Source: Anoplolepis gracilipes (lineage: Eukaryota > Arthropoda > Insecta > Hymenoptera > Formicidae). From it: 64,000 bases of DNA. Where the stretch lies: contig NC_132980.1 of assembly GCF_047496725.1 (NCBI RefSeq), positions 11,548,572 to 11,612,571 on the forward strand. Reading direction: 5' to 3'. The notes beneath the pieces are model-generated. The model was not told where the DNA came from, did not search any database, and saw only the letters and a program-made list of their open reading frames with translations. Positions 38,629 through 52,131 of the stretch are shown in pieces. The first letter of the stretch is position 1; every line of letters starts with the position of its first letter. The position numbers and the translations under genes are program-made.

Positions 38629-41600
38629 TATTGTTTTTAAAGAATGTCATAAAATCATTGATACATAAAAATACACAGTAAAAAATTGTGCGTCCATATG
38701 TTAAAATTTTTTTGTGCGTTACTACGTTTTGATTACTACTTCAATGTAAAATCAACGTACAGCTGATGTGTTATTATTTTAATAACATTTTCATGTGTTA
38801 CATTTATGTCAATTTCATAACTTAATACTTTGTGTATGTCTTTTAGAAATGGGATATTATTTTGAGTGCTTTTAACACATCATTAACAATCATTTCAAAC
38901 AATCAACATGTTGCAAAATCAATTTAACATTCTAAGAAAAGTTAAAATAAATTTTCGAGCAATCATGAACTTCAAAATGTTTTATTAACATTTCTTACGA
39001 GTTATTGAAACCACTCCTTTATGTAGTTTTTAATTAATTTGTATGTTATTTTCACATCACATTTAAAGTCACCATAACAAAAATAAATGTAAAGTTTTGT
39101 GTCAATTACATAACATTTCGAATTTGTCAATAAGTAGCACACAATAAATGAATTATTTGAACTTAAAATTCAGAGTGGACTTTCTGGGACATGTAAAAAA
39201 TGTTAAAATTAACATTTTATTTTTTACTGTGTACGAAAAAGATGAATTAAATATATTGTATCTTTTTCTATTCTCTACATATTTTTGCTAACCAAAAAAA
39301 TTGCAAAAAAGCTTACGCAACGAGAAACGAGTGAATACGTCTTTTTAAAATATACTGTCAACTTTAGGATTAAGGGGATCCAAAAGTTGTTTTATATTAT
39401 CGACCAAAATTTAACAGCTAACATGATAATATATTTGCTTAATATAAAAGTTTTGCAATTTATATACACAAAATAGGATAGGTTTCTGCTAGGAATTGCA
39501 TGAAAAAATATTTGTAAACTTTTAGAAATGACGTCTGACGTGACAGTTTGTGTTTCAACCTCGCACACTCACAGATGCGCGAGAGTAATTTTTGACAGAT
39601 TTTGAAAATCTTTTTTACTAGGCTTCTAAAGTCGTTTCTAAAAGTTTACTAATATTCTGTTATGTTATTCCAAACGCGGACGCTACATCTCTTGCACAAA
39701 CGTACTGTAGAACTTTTTATATTAAATAAATATTGTTAGGACGTAACTGTCATCTTTTAATTTTTTATCATTGTTATATGAAATTATTAGTCCCTGCGTG
39801 TTTATAAGTGCTTTAATTGTGGAGAAGGATTTATCAATCCTTGTGTGGGCAAAAAAGAGATTTTCAAAATCTGTAATTCATGTTCTGTCGGTAATTTTGG
39901 ATCTCCTTAATAATTGTGATTTTCTCTTGGTTTAAAATGTTTCTAGTTGCGATGTCACGTCTGTCTTGATACTACGAAAACTATATACGAAAGAATCACC
40001 GTTTCGCGATGTGTACTGGCTGCTCTATAAATATGAGAAAAGATGCACTACTCGAATTTGAATATTTCCCTTTTATTGGATCCCTTTATAACGAAAAGCT
40101 TTCACCGGCGCCTTTTGAATTTCAATTCTTCGCCGTGTTTCCGCCTCGAAGTAGAATAAACCGATCTATGTGTAACGAGCGTCGAGTCGGACGGATAGAT
40201 GGATACTCGCATATTTGCCTTTCAATACGATTATACGTGTACTTCGCGTTCGAGTGGCCCGGACATAGGGGTAATATAAGTCACGCGTTTCTCTCTTCAC
40301 TTTCACGGATAAAGTCTAGTCGAAGAGCGTTATTCGATTCCTATGGCGATGTCTTCCGAGTGACCGACTCGATTTTGCCGTTTTTCTCAGGAGGAGTCAG
40401 AGACCTTTTTCTCGACCTGCGCGAAAGCTCTCTCCCCCTCTCTTTCTCTGTCTTTTATCGAAATGTCAGTATTTGCACGTGTCGCAAGATTGTGGAAAGA
40501 CAGACGGTGTACATGCATGCGCCCACGCACGACCGATCGATCCCCTTGCATATTTTATAAACTGGTACACGGTAAAATTCAGACAAGTGACATCGTTAGA
40601 CAGGGATTTAGGGTTCATATTGTGGTTAACCGAGAAACTATGGTTTAATCTGCGCCAGGCAAGAAAGAAGAGTCGCTACGATCTTTTATATATATTTTAC
40701 ACAGTTAGAATAGAAAAAGAAATTAATAAAACAAAGCAAAAAAGATGTGGCTATATAAGATTTAATGTACATTTTACTTGTACCATTTTGTACAGTTTTA
40801 TTGGATATAAAATATAACAAAATTTATTTCATAATTGACACTAAAAAATTTCAAACCCTTTAAAAATTTGTTTTATAAAATATTTTAAATGTTAACTAGT
40901 CTTGCAAGATAAATAGACTTTCTCAAATTTAAAGCTTAATAAATTGTTTGCAGAATAATTTTAAAAAATTATTGTACATGCATGCGCGCGCGCGAGTATG
41001 TGTATGTATATATATTGTACAATCATTTGATAGATATTTTATACATAAAATACAGAGAAAAATAAAAAGATAAAAGAGAGAGAGAGAGAGCGACTCTTTG
41101 ATGAGAACCATGTCTCCGGAGAATATTTACGGCTAACGATATCCTCGAGGATACGGCAATCGAAGTAAACAGCGGAATCGATGAGTTGTGGCTTTCCGCT
41201 CTTCGAGAATTTCAAGACAAAGTTTCTCGTTTGCGGCGGCGATCCGTCGCGCAAATAATCGTATGTCGCGTGTCGGAGAAAATAGAACTCTGTTATATTG
41301 TGGGAAAAGAAAAAAAAAAAGAAAGAGAGAGGAGGATAAGCGAAGGCGGAAGAGTACTTGAGCCCGATTTCTTTTCCTCTTCAATTACGGCTCTCTCGTC
41401 GCTTTTGGCAAACTTGTCAAGACTACTGCCAAGACGGTTGGCAATTCGCAAACTCGACCGAGCGTGTTATTAAATTATGAAACATCGTATCGCGCGAGGC
41501 TCCGTCGTATCGCGCGCGGGCGGGCGCGCGGGATCGGAAGGTTACTGGCAATTTACTTTGCTAATTGCAAAAGTTGGAGCGGCCAGGTGCCGTTCCGCTC

Positions 41601-42416
41601 CTGCTCCTGCTCCTCGAGTCGTCGTCGATCCTGAAAATGTCGTACGTTCCGCGCGCCCGCATAACCGCGCCGTACGCGACTTCATGTCGGCCGCATAACT
41701 CACCTACAGCGTCCTTCATTAATGGCATCCTTAATGGTGTTGCGCAATGAATACCGTCTACCAAATCTCTCTCTCTCTCTCTCTTTTTCTTCATGTAAAT
41801 TCTTCCGTGTACGTTTTATCAGCACCTTCTTAAAAACGATTAAAAACATACTGTTGAAGTCTTTTATAAAATATCTGAAAATTACCGAGGAAATTGTATT
41901 TTAAATCATTATTTTTGCATAGAAAAAAAGAATATTCTTACTTTGACAATATTTTTAGTTTCAAAATGTAAATCTTGAAATGAGATTATATTGCGTTAAA
42001 TAAAGAAAATTTGCTTGGATGAAATTGTATTTTAAATAATTATTTTTATTATACGCGAAGGAATTATAAACGGATTTTTATGCTTATAAATTTATATGCA
42101 TTTCATGTAATATATTTTAGATGAAAAATCAAATTATACGTCGCATCAGATTATAAATAAACTTCTGTTCCGTTTTCTGCGAATTACTGCGTAGATCGTT
42201 TAAAATGGAATATCAAATAATTTTACATTTACCTTGGGGCTTAACGTTATTGATTACCGATATTATATAATTATTACATAATATAATTATTATTTTTTTT
42301 TAACAACAGAAATTATTTTAAAAAGCAAGTATGCAAAAGATGGCATGTGTTTCTCTTTAGTAGTTGCGGACACGGTTTGAAGTATTAATTTTGCTAAATT
42401 TCGTTTATCTGATAAA

Positions 42417-42465
<49 letters not shown>

Positions 42466-43566
42466 TTCTGGTTAATTTTCTAGCAAACTGGGTCAATCTC
42501 GTTTCGCATTTTATTTATAATAATTAGATTATTTTTTCATAATTTCTTTTGCTCCAATATAATAATACACATTTACACGCATGTACACATATGTATAGTA
42601 GGGATATATTATAATAGCAAAAAGTGGGATAGTGCTTTCATTAATAAGCAGTATTATACTTGAGAGTACATCGACTCAGTACAGGTAGAAATATGAGAAA
42701 GTGCTGTAAAGTATATATAGAGCCTCGCGGAGAACGTGCATATAGAAGTGTCTAGAGAATTTTAAATTTTAAATATTTAATTTCAAATTATTTGACAAAT
42801 AAATGCCATATATATATATTTGCCTTAATTTATATTAACTAATTTTAATTTTTTTAATGAAAAAAAAAACTTTTACTTAAACTTTATATATATATGTATA
42901 TATAAGTTAAGTAAAATTCATTTTCGTTCACTTAAAAATTAAGGTTATTTAATATACATTGACGAGAATAATTTTTATAATATTTAACTTTAAATTATTT
43001 AAATCTTACTTATTGTTAGTCCACACATATACGAAAGAATTTCATATTTACTAGTTCATAAATTATACATTATCTGCTTTTTGAGTGTCATGAAAAAAAA
43101 TCGATTATACTAAAAAAAATGATCTTGCAACTTCAAGAAAAATTTTCTAGGTGTAAAAAATTCACTGAAACAGATAAATTATTAGCAACGACTGTGATAC
43201 TGCATATATTTTGCACTTAATCGATTTAAATGACAGAGACAGAATTTATATCCGTACTATTAGTGTAATTTAGACGGAAAATTTGTCTGTGATGCCTATA
43301 AGGCTTATTGTCAAAGACAATTATATTTGTGATTAATATTTGCCAATGGGATCTAAATTTTCTAGAGGTATTGCTAGAATATTGCTGCTATAAATTCGAT
43401 ACGTGACAAACGATATTCTAACAGATACAAAAAATAGCGATAAATTTGAAGACTGAGCCATCTAGAAATCTATCTAAATATATTAGCAAAATATTTTGTT
43501 GAGTGTAAAAATTGGTAAAAATTTCGTTATAGCATAGACACGAATTTCAAGCCATCCTGTATGCAC

Positions 43567-43597
<31 letters not shown>

Positions 43598-44217
43598 CGT
43601 AGGCGCTATTGCATTTGCACGTGCTTAATATTTCGACATTGCATATAAATAAGAAGTTTCCATTGCGCATACACGCGGTCAGAGAGTTGCGATGTGTTAT
43701 ATTCAAATATATAAAATTCTTTGCACGTCGCTGCGCGTCGTTATGTTTTCATACAAGGCAGTTGCGATATACACACTCTACAGATGGAATAACATAAGAA
43801 GTGGGAAAATATTTGTGGGTCGTGTGTGCGTTGTGAGAAAATCAAGCTGAGAATGTGCATATGCGTGGCAACGGTATCCGCTGTGTGCGAGTCGAATATT
43901 ACGACATATATGACGTCATGCGGTTGCGTTGAAGCGCAATATTCGTACCACTACACGCGCTTGCACGCACGCACGCACACGTATACACACACAAAACACA
44001 CACACACACATATATATATGTCAGTACCATGATGCCTGTGCACATATGGGACACGGCAAATATAGTTGCGGCGGAAATTAGTTTGACGGAGCAGAGCTTC
44101 CGAAGGTATGTCCCGAAAAATAGCTGTCTATTATGAAAACTGATTTTATGCAACAATGCGTAAATCCTGGATGGTAAAATCTATTAATTAATTTAATTAT
44201 CTAAAATTATAAATGTA

Positions 44218-44255
<38 letters not shown>

Positions 44256-45338
44256 CTTTATTTTGTTATTCACAGCATGGTGCAAATTCTCTTGTGTAAT
44301 GTAAATATTCATCAAACAATGTGTCTTACAGAAAAAATAAGACTAATAGAGAAAGAGAGATTGTTTTTCCAAAAACACAAGTCAAAATTCGATACTTCAA
44401 AAACATCTTTGACAATTAAAAATTTTTAAATAAAATAAAATTTAATTTCTCTCCTATTAAACTTTATTTTAATAAATTATTCTCTATCTTCTCCGGTTAT
44501 TTAATAAGATAGAAAATAATTATTAAATTTTTTTAATATATTTAAGAAATTTATTTATTTATTTTAATTAAGAATACAAATATTTAAAAAAAAAAAAAAA
44601 ATTTAAAGCGTGCAAATTTTTCATCAAAATTTGATATAGAAATATCAGTATATTATACTATTATCCATATTAAATTTAAAATCCATATTAAACATTTCTT
44701 CATTTACACATTCATTGATTTTTAGAATGAATGTGTCAGATGGGAAATTAACGTACTTTTATTTTGTCAATTTAAATGACCTATATCGCTGCACCGTACG
44801 ATGTCATGTCGTTTTATTGGAGACCGTATAAAACAATGCGCGTTTCTATATATTTCCATTTAAATTCTCTTTCGGCCCTCCTCTATAAAACGATCGCGAT
44901 GCAATAACACAATCATAGAGAAGGTGCGATGCATAAAAAGCGGTCGATCACTCGTTTTAGCGCGACTAACCGCAATAACTGTCACGTCGATTTCCGTTTG
45001 CGTTATATTCGTATCACTTACATAGATTTACCAGATAATTTACTTAAACCGTGCAAAATATACAGATAATAATAGAAACTTAGCTATGTGAAGCACAAAA
45101 AAATAATCGTATATTTTAGAAAGAATGTTACAATCGTTATTTAAATTTCCAAAAATACAATTACTCTTGTCATTAATGCTGTATTATTCTATCGAATTTC
45201 TATTGAATGTACTACATTCTGTATAAATAATGTATTTGCAGTGTTCTTTATTTCACGGTAGAATTTAATTCTTTAAATATTAACAATTTCATTTTAATTT
45301 TTATTTTAACATAGTAATCCGGTAAATTTATTTCATGT

Positions 45339-45374
<36 letters not shown>

Positions 45375-46572
45375 ATAAACAATAATTATACTTATGTATT
45401 TACAATAGTTATATATAGCTTCAGAGTTAAAAAAATATTAACAAAGCATGCAATTTGCATTTATATATATTGTATTGTATATTCGGAGAATAAAAATATT
45501 GCGGAATAATCTCTTTATTGCATCTATCGCGAATTATTCGTCGATCGCTTTTAGCTTATTCTTTTTCAAAACACTTATCCATGTTTTGGATTTTTGAAAT
45601 CGATATATTTCGACAATCTACATTTGTTACTGTCCCATAAGCTGTACCGCACCTCTGCTCTGGCATGTTGTTGCAATTTATAGTGGCTTTTTGTCCCCTT
45701 GAATCACGCGACCCTCCGCTCTAAAATGTTCGCCACATTTAAGTCACGTACCCTCGATGTTACACACGAAGCTACAGCCGGTAGTAGCTCGATTGCAACC
45801 CAGTCTCGGTTAACTTAATCGTGATTGAAGTCTTGGTTATCGTGCAGTCGCGCCGGACGGTCGGATAAGTCAATAGGACCATTTGCGGGCCAAATTGTAA
45901 CCAGGAACAATTGTAACACTAGTGATAATTGAAATCCTTAGCGGTCGTATACGTCGAAAGAAGGCAGTTTAATTGAGTAACTGTGCAATGTACATATATC
46001 GCATTCTTTATGCAAGATGCAAGGACACTGAAATGTAAATATTTTAAATTTTATTGAAATTGCAATCTGATTCGCGCAGTTCCAATCGAGAGATTTCTAA
46101 TTGAAAGATTAGATAGGTAATATGAAAAATTTAATTAATAAGAATTTATAAAAATTTAATTGAAGGATTGGATTTTCGAATTTTTGAGTTTAAAAAATTC
46201 TGAGGTATGAATTTTGAAAGTCTGCAGTGGGAATGTTGAACTTTAATGTTGTAAACTTTCGGTTTTTCGAATTTGGATTTTGGATTCTGCAATTTAGAAC
46301 TTGAAATTATGATTTTGAATTGAGAATTCGAATTCGAATTTTAAGCTTAATTTTAATTTTAATTTTGATTTTGATTTTTTAAGTTTTAATTTTAAGTTTA
46401 AGTTTAATTGGAATTTCTGATTTTAATTTGGATTTTGATTTTAACTTAAAATTCTGGATAAAAATAGATTGACAAGTTTGATTTCGAGGAATTATAGATT
46501 ATATAGTTTATGTATGTATATGTTTGTATATATATAGATATTTATATATATATATATATATATATATTTAAT

Positions 46573-46628
<56 letters not shown>

Positions 46629-48792
46629 TATATTTATTATATTTTCTATATTTTATGAAATTACTTTATTCATTTCAGTTTAGTTTATTTTATTTTATGA
46701 GATATATTTATGGATATTTATAAATTATATTTGGTAGAATTAATAAGCGTACTCATGGTTTATAGAATTCAAGATATAAAATGGTTATATGTAAATACGT
46801 AAAACATGTAAGGTGAAAGCCATCTTAAGCCGAAAGGCACGGATTAAGAATAAATCAAAATAAATATAAAAATTTAATTAATAATAAAATTTGATTTTAC
46901 TTTTTTGTAAACTTTTAAATAGTAATAGTGAATCTTTCCGGTTTAGTATCGCGCATTTCTTAACAAAAATGGACCGGATCGGTAAATTACAATTTGTAAT
47001 AAATAATATTGCATATTCTACGCTGTGAGACTCGCGAAATTATCGATCATCTATTGCCTAGTACCTAACCATATACACCAAGAGAATCGTGAAAGAAAGA
47101 TGAGACGCGATTTCGCGAGGAACTTGGTCATTCGCGTCGCGCCCGCACATGTATAATATTATTTCCTCTTATGTGCCTGTATTATATTCTCATCGTGTGC
47201 AGACACATAAAACTCACACCGGCTCACATCGATCAGGCGGTGGACACACACGCATATAGAAGCCGCAGAGGGTGGTAGCGTGCGCGGTCAAGAGCCGGGA
47301 GCCGGGAGCCGGGCGTGCACACGCGCGAATTCGCTTCCACCCGTTCTCCTCGGGACTCTCGGTACTCGGGACTCGGGACTCGGGACTCGGCACCGCAAAA
47401 CGCAGGCGCGTCCAACGGATATCGTATCGCAGGATGCACAATGTCGTACCCCCACCCCCTCTTCTCTTTCGTTCGCGTCCCTTTCCTCTTCGCACCTTTT
47501 CGCGTATATATATATATATATATACCGTGCGGGTCCTCTCTTTCTCATTCACTCCTGCCCTTTCTCCCTCGTTTTGCATTCGTCTCTTTTCTCCCCTTTC
47601 ACCCTCAAATCATTCCGCTCACCAGGGGGAACCCCCCCTCCTCCTCCTCCTCCTCCTCCTCGTTCTCCACCTCGCGCAGACCGCTGATAACGAACGTGCG
47701 TACGCCTGCGTACACGTCGTATTACTCTACTTACTATATGTATGTACTACGCTTTACTACTGACTCGTACTACTACGAGCAGTGGCGTATCGATGACCTT
47801 CTGCCCCGATCTTTGCCCCCGAGAGCTATCGCGAGATTTCTTTCGGGAAATTTTCAAAAGAACGCGCTTCGCAGTGATACGATTTATGCATGCTATTTCC
47901 TCCGCGCTTCCTCCTCTCCAAGTTACCACATTACATGACGCACATTGAATTTCAATGGCGCGTTGTTACGTGCATCAATTTTCTTTATTAGCTTTTCCCA
48001 TCTATTCTCTATTTATTTTATTGTCTAATTTCTTCTTTTTTTTCTTTTAATCAGGAATGCCGGACAAAGAAGGCCTGTTTTAATTACATCTTTAGTTGCA
48101 CAATTGATAATTAATTGAATTTTAATTGTCGTGAAAATTAAAATAAATAACTGAACTGGATAGATCGAGTTGAATTTTGAAGCAAGATTTAGAAACATTG
48201 AAAAGAGTAAACGAAAATCGATTTTTTCTTTTTTTTTTGAGATTTTTTATTTTTAAGAGAATCTAGGTTGACCAACGAAAATTCACTGTTCAAGATATTC
48301 GTACTAAATTGAAATAGAGGCTGGATAAATTGGTCACTACGGATTCAATTTCATTGGGACATATTTCTGGATTGTGTGGGCCAGCCTTTGTCCTTATTCT
48401 TCATTCTTAACTCCTCAAGTAAAAGTTCATTTTCTGCTTCGCTGCGGGGATAATTTTTTTTTCGAGTTCTCTCAAAGTGCGAATCGGAGAGTAATTTACT
48501 TAAGGAACACCAAAACTAATGAAGCATGCAAATTCGATAATAAAATCTGAATCAAATTATTTTTCTAACTTATAAATTATATTTTTCATTTTCTATTTTC
48601 TCGGCGAATAAAAAAATATGAATTATGTAATTTATATATTGTATTTCTAAAATGTAGTTTTTTCCAAGAATTTTTCAAAAACGCATTACGTAAAGTTTTG
48701 CAGAAAGAGTGTAACTAACGCAGATCGTATTGCAGTTTTCACTCGATGGATTTAAAATTTTATATTCATTTTATTTGAAAAATAAAAATGAG

Positions 48793-48831
<39 letters not shown>

Positions 48832-49799
48832 AGGCTGTGAATAAATCTCAGTGCAATTCTGAAATGCATTTCTCGATTACGATCTTTTTATCCTTTTATG
48901 TCAGAATGATTAAATTTCACATGTTTTTGATTAAAAATATTAATATTTCTTACATCTCGAAATATCTCGAAATATATACCTACTCGATTATTTGGATTTG
49001 TGTCGGAAGTAAAGATATCCAATGCGGTACCAGATACACTGTGTGCGCAAAACTCGTAGAACTTTCTATCCCGAGTGGTAACGCGAAACACACGCGAAAG
49101 CGAAGCACGAATTTAGTAGCCGTTGTCAAAAGTTGCACAATATCCATGCTGCCACTTTGCCAGCGAGTAACTCGACAGTACGAGAGTTCGGCGAGCGTAT
49201 AGGTCGGGAAACATTAAATTCAGAGTCCCTTCCATGAAACAAATTATCACTGACTATGCAAGGACGCATCCTATATACAGGGGTGACGTAAATTTGCGGG
49301 AATGCTCGATGGGCCACGTTTACACTGGTGTTTACAATTATATCTGGCGGGATATTAAGAGCTAATGCATAACCATAATAGGGCAAGGCCCCTATATGAA
49401 TGATGCCTTCTTGACCATTATTCTCACCCTTTTCTTTATTATCGGAAGAAACGTGAATTAGAGAATAGAAAAATGTAATTTAATTTGGCACAGTATTTAA
49501 TTAAAATTTCTATATTAATACGATTAGATATATAAATCTATTATTTATTATTTATAATATAATTAAATCTGGAGCTTGATAATATAAAGGGCGAGATATT
49601 TTAATAAACTCCCGTACAAGACTATTGTGTAAGCTACAAATATGAGAAATTGGAAAATCAATTTTTTCCTCGCATTAATGATGCGGTATATCGTTAAAAT
49701 ATACTATACCTTTAACGATCCGGTATATCGTAAAAGGTATTTCCGCCTACTTTATAACGTAGGCAAGTGTATCAAGAGAAAGAGAGGAAAGAACGAAGG

Positions 49800-49853
<54 letters not shown>

Positions 49854-49915
49854 GAGAGAGAGAAAGGGAGGAAACTGAGGGTGGAAAAAGCGGATTAAAT
49901 TGGAAGCGGAAAGAG

Positions 49916-49964
<49 letters not shown>

Positions 49965-52099
49965 ACGTTTGTGGAGCGCGGCACATTAATATATAATATA
50001 CTGTCATTACAATATCTTTTGCCATCTTTGCATTACAACGTGATACCATTGCCACTACTATTACTATTGTTACAGTTATCCATTACATGATCAGTACTAT
50101 TCGCATTTGGTGGGGGAAGAATTCGGGGTCGGTTGTCCATTCCCCTATCTCTCTTGTAATTGTCACGATGAGCATTCACATAGGTCACTAGATACGTAGG
50201 CGTAATAGTGGTGCCTGTGAGCGAGGAAATGAGAGGCTGATGACCCGACAAAGTAAGAGGAGAAAAGGGCAAATGTTGAATTGGCTCGCTGAAAGATTTT
50301 ATTTTCTAGCGCATTTTCCAAGATCGCCACGAGTCAGATTATCCTAATGAGCATTAAAAGATTTTTCAAAAAATATTGGATTACAAGTTTTTTTTTTTTT
50401 TTATATTAGAGAAAAAGTCAGTTTAAATCGCATAGAGAGAAGACCGTTATCTTTCGATATATTTTTACTCAAAGATTTTATCGTTGCTATTATCAGTGAA
50501 ATTTTAGCCGTATCAATTTTTATTTTATAACCTTTGATGTTCCCGACAATATAGAATTATTTCTCTGTAAGTGACATCGCGTTATTACGTTGGTTCTACA
50601 TTCTTTCGAGTGAAATCAAATGGAATAACGTGATTAATATAATAATATTAAACAAAATTTCTAAATAAAAAAAAAAAAAAAAAAAAAAAAAGAAAAAAAA
50701 ATCTTTTTTGCAAGATATTTCTCATATACAGTCCGACGTTTTTCTACGCTGATATCTTTGTCAAATTTGTTATTACATTTCGACGTTTACTCGCGTTGAC
50801 AAATAACATAAAATTACTGTTTGTAAGTGGAAACGATATTAGCATTTAATGATTGCGATCGTAGCATTCAACGTTTTTTTTTCTCTCATTCAACATCGCT
50901 TCGCGTTTTCCACAAAGAGATGGCCCTCCAGCTGAAAAACGACTCGCATTATGTCAACGAGAGCACGATGATATAGACTACTTCGGAAAGTGCATTACCG
51001 GCGTTTCTCACGTTTGTCCTGCGCCCCAGGCTTATTTATCGCTCCAGGGGCGAGTCGCTAGCTTCGAGTCGCAGCTGCTGTCTGTAATGGAGTTGCGTAC
51101 CATCGTCATACGTGAAGCAAGAAGTTGGCAGGATGGAGAAGTAGTAACCAACTCGAGAACAGATGTGACGGAAGGGTGAAGAACCTCGAGAAAAAGCAAA
51201 TACTATGTATATTGAGAGCGTAACAAGAAAAGTTGCGCAAGGGAAGAGAGTAAAGAGAGTGAATGCATACGTCGGGAAATAAAAGATCGTTGTTATTAGA
51301 GAGATACATGGATGATGCGAAAAATTCTGTATAAAAATATGCGATCTGCAAAATTGATATCGAGCGGAGAAAACACACAACAGTAATAAAAATGAGGTAA
51401 GAAAAGCGAGTAACGAGCAGAGATAAGACATCGTCATGATAGAAGAAACGAATGATCGAGATGACAGTTTGATGCATGGAGAATGAAACGCGAAGTGCGA
51501 ATCCGAAAGAAAACCTCTCTTACGAATCGCAAAAATTCGTTCTGCCGTAAAAAAAAAAAAAAAAAAAAAAAAAGCGCGAACAAGGTTGCGATGTCGCGCG
51601 AGGTGAGGTCGACGGAGAAATCGTGCGATCGCTGACACTTGTAAGTAGAGTGCCTGCGACTGCAATAAGAAGTAAACGAAAGGAGAAAAATCCAATTGGG
51701 GGTAGCCGCGACTGAGAAGAGATAAAAGCGGGAATTGTTTGGGAAAAAATGAGAAGAGGAGAGAAGAGCGAAAACACGTTGCGAAAATAATTGGAAGCCA
51801 TGTGGAAAGCGATACGAGAAGCATGAAAAGCGTCGTTTAAGGGAAAACAGGCACTTTGTGTAGCTAAGAAAAATTCGAAGAAAATGCAAAGATAAATAAA
51901 TAATAAAAAAGGAGAATATGCTTAAAGGAAAGATAGGATAGCTGACGCGCCAGGAAAAGCAAAAGGAAAAGAAAGGGAAGGAAAGGAAAGGAAAGGAAAG
52001 GAAAGGAAAGGAAAGGAAAGGAAAGGGGCACGATCCTACGTAACTCAGTCTAAGCAAAAAGGCGCGAACGAGATTGCCGAAACACTCGGAAATACCTGA

Positions 52100-52131
<32 letters not shown>

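Noticed and set aside
47214..47948. Six overlapping ORFs in a GC-rich island, up to 207 codons
   Set aside because: Open in most frames because of GC content and repeats (Tyr-Ile-Tyr-Ile from TATA repeats); no conserved sequence.
51036..52057. Long minus-strand ORFs of 262 and 207 codons
   Set aside because: They overlap each other in different frames and are Phe/Ser/Leu-rich with homopolymer runs; the plus strand is purine-rich, so the minus strand rarely spells stop codons.
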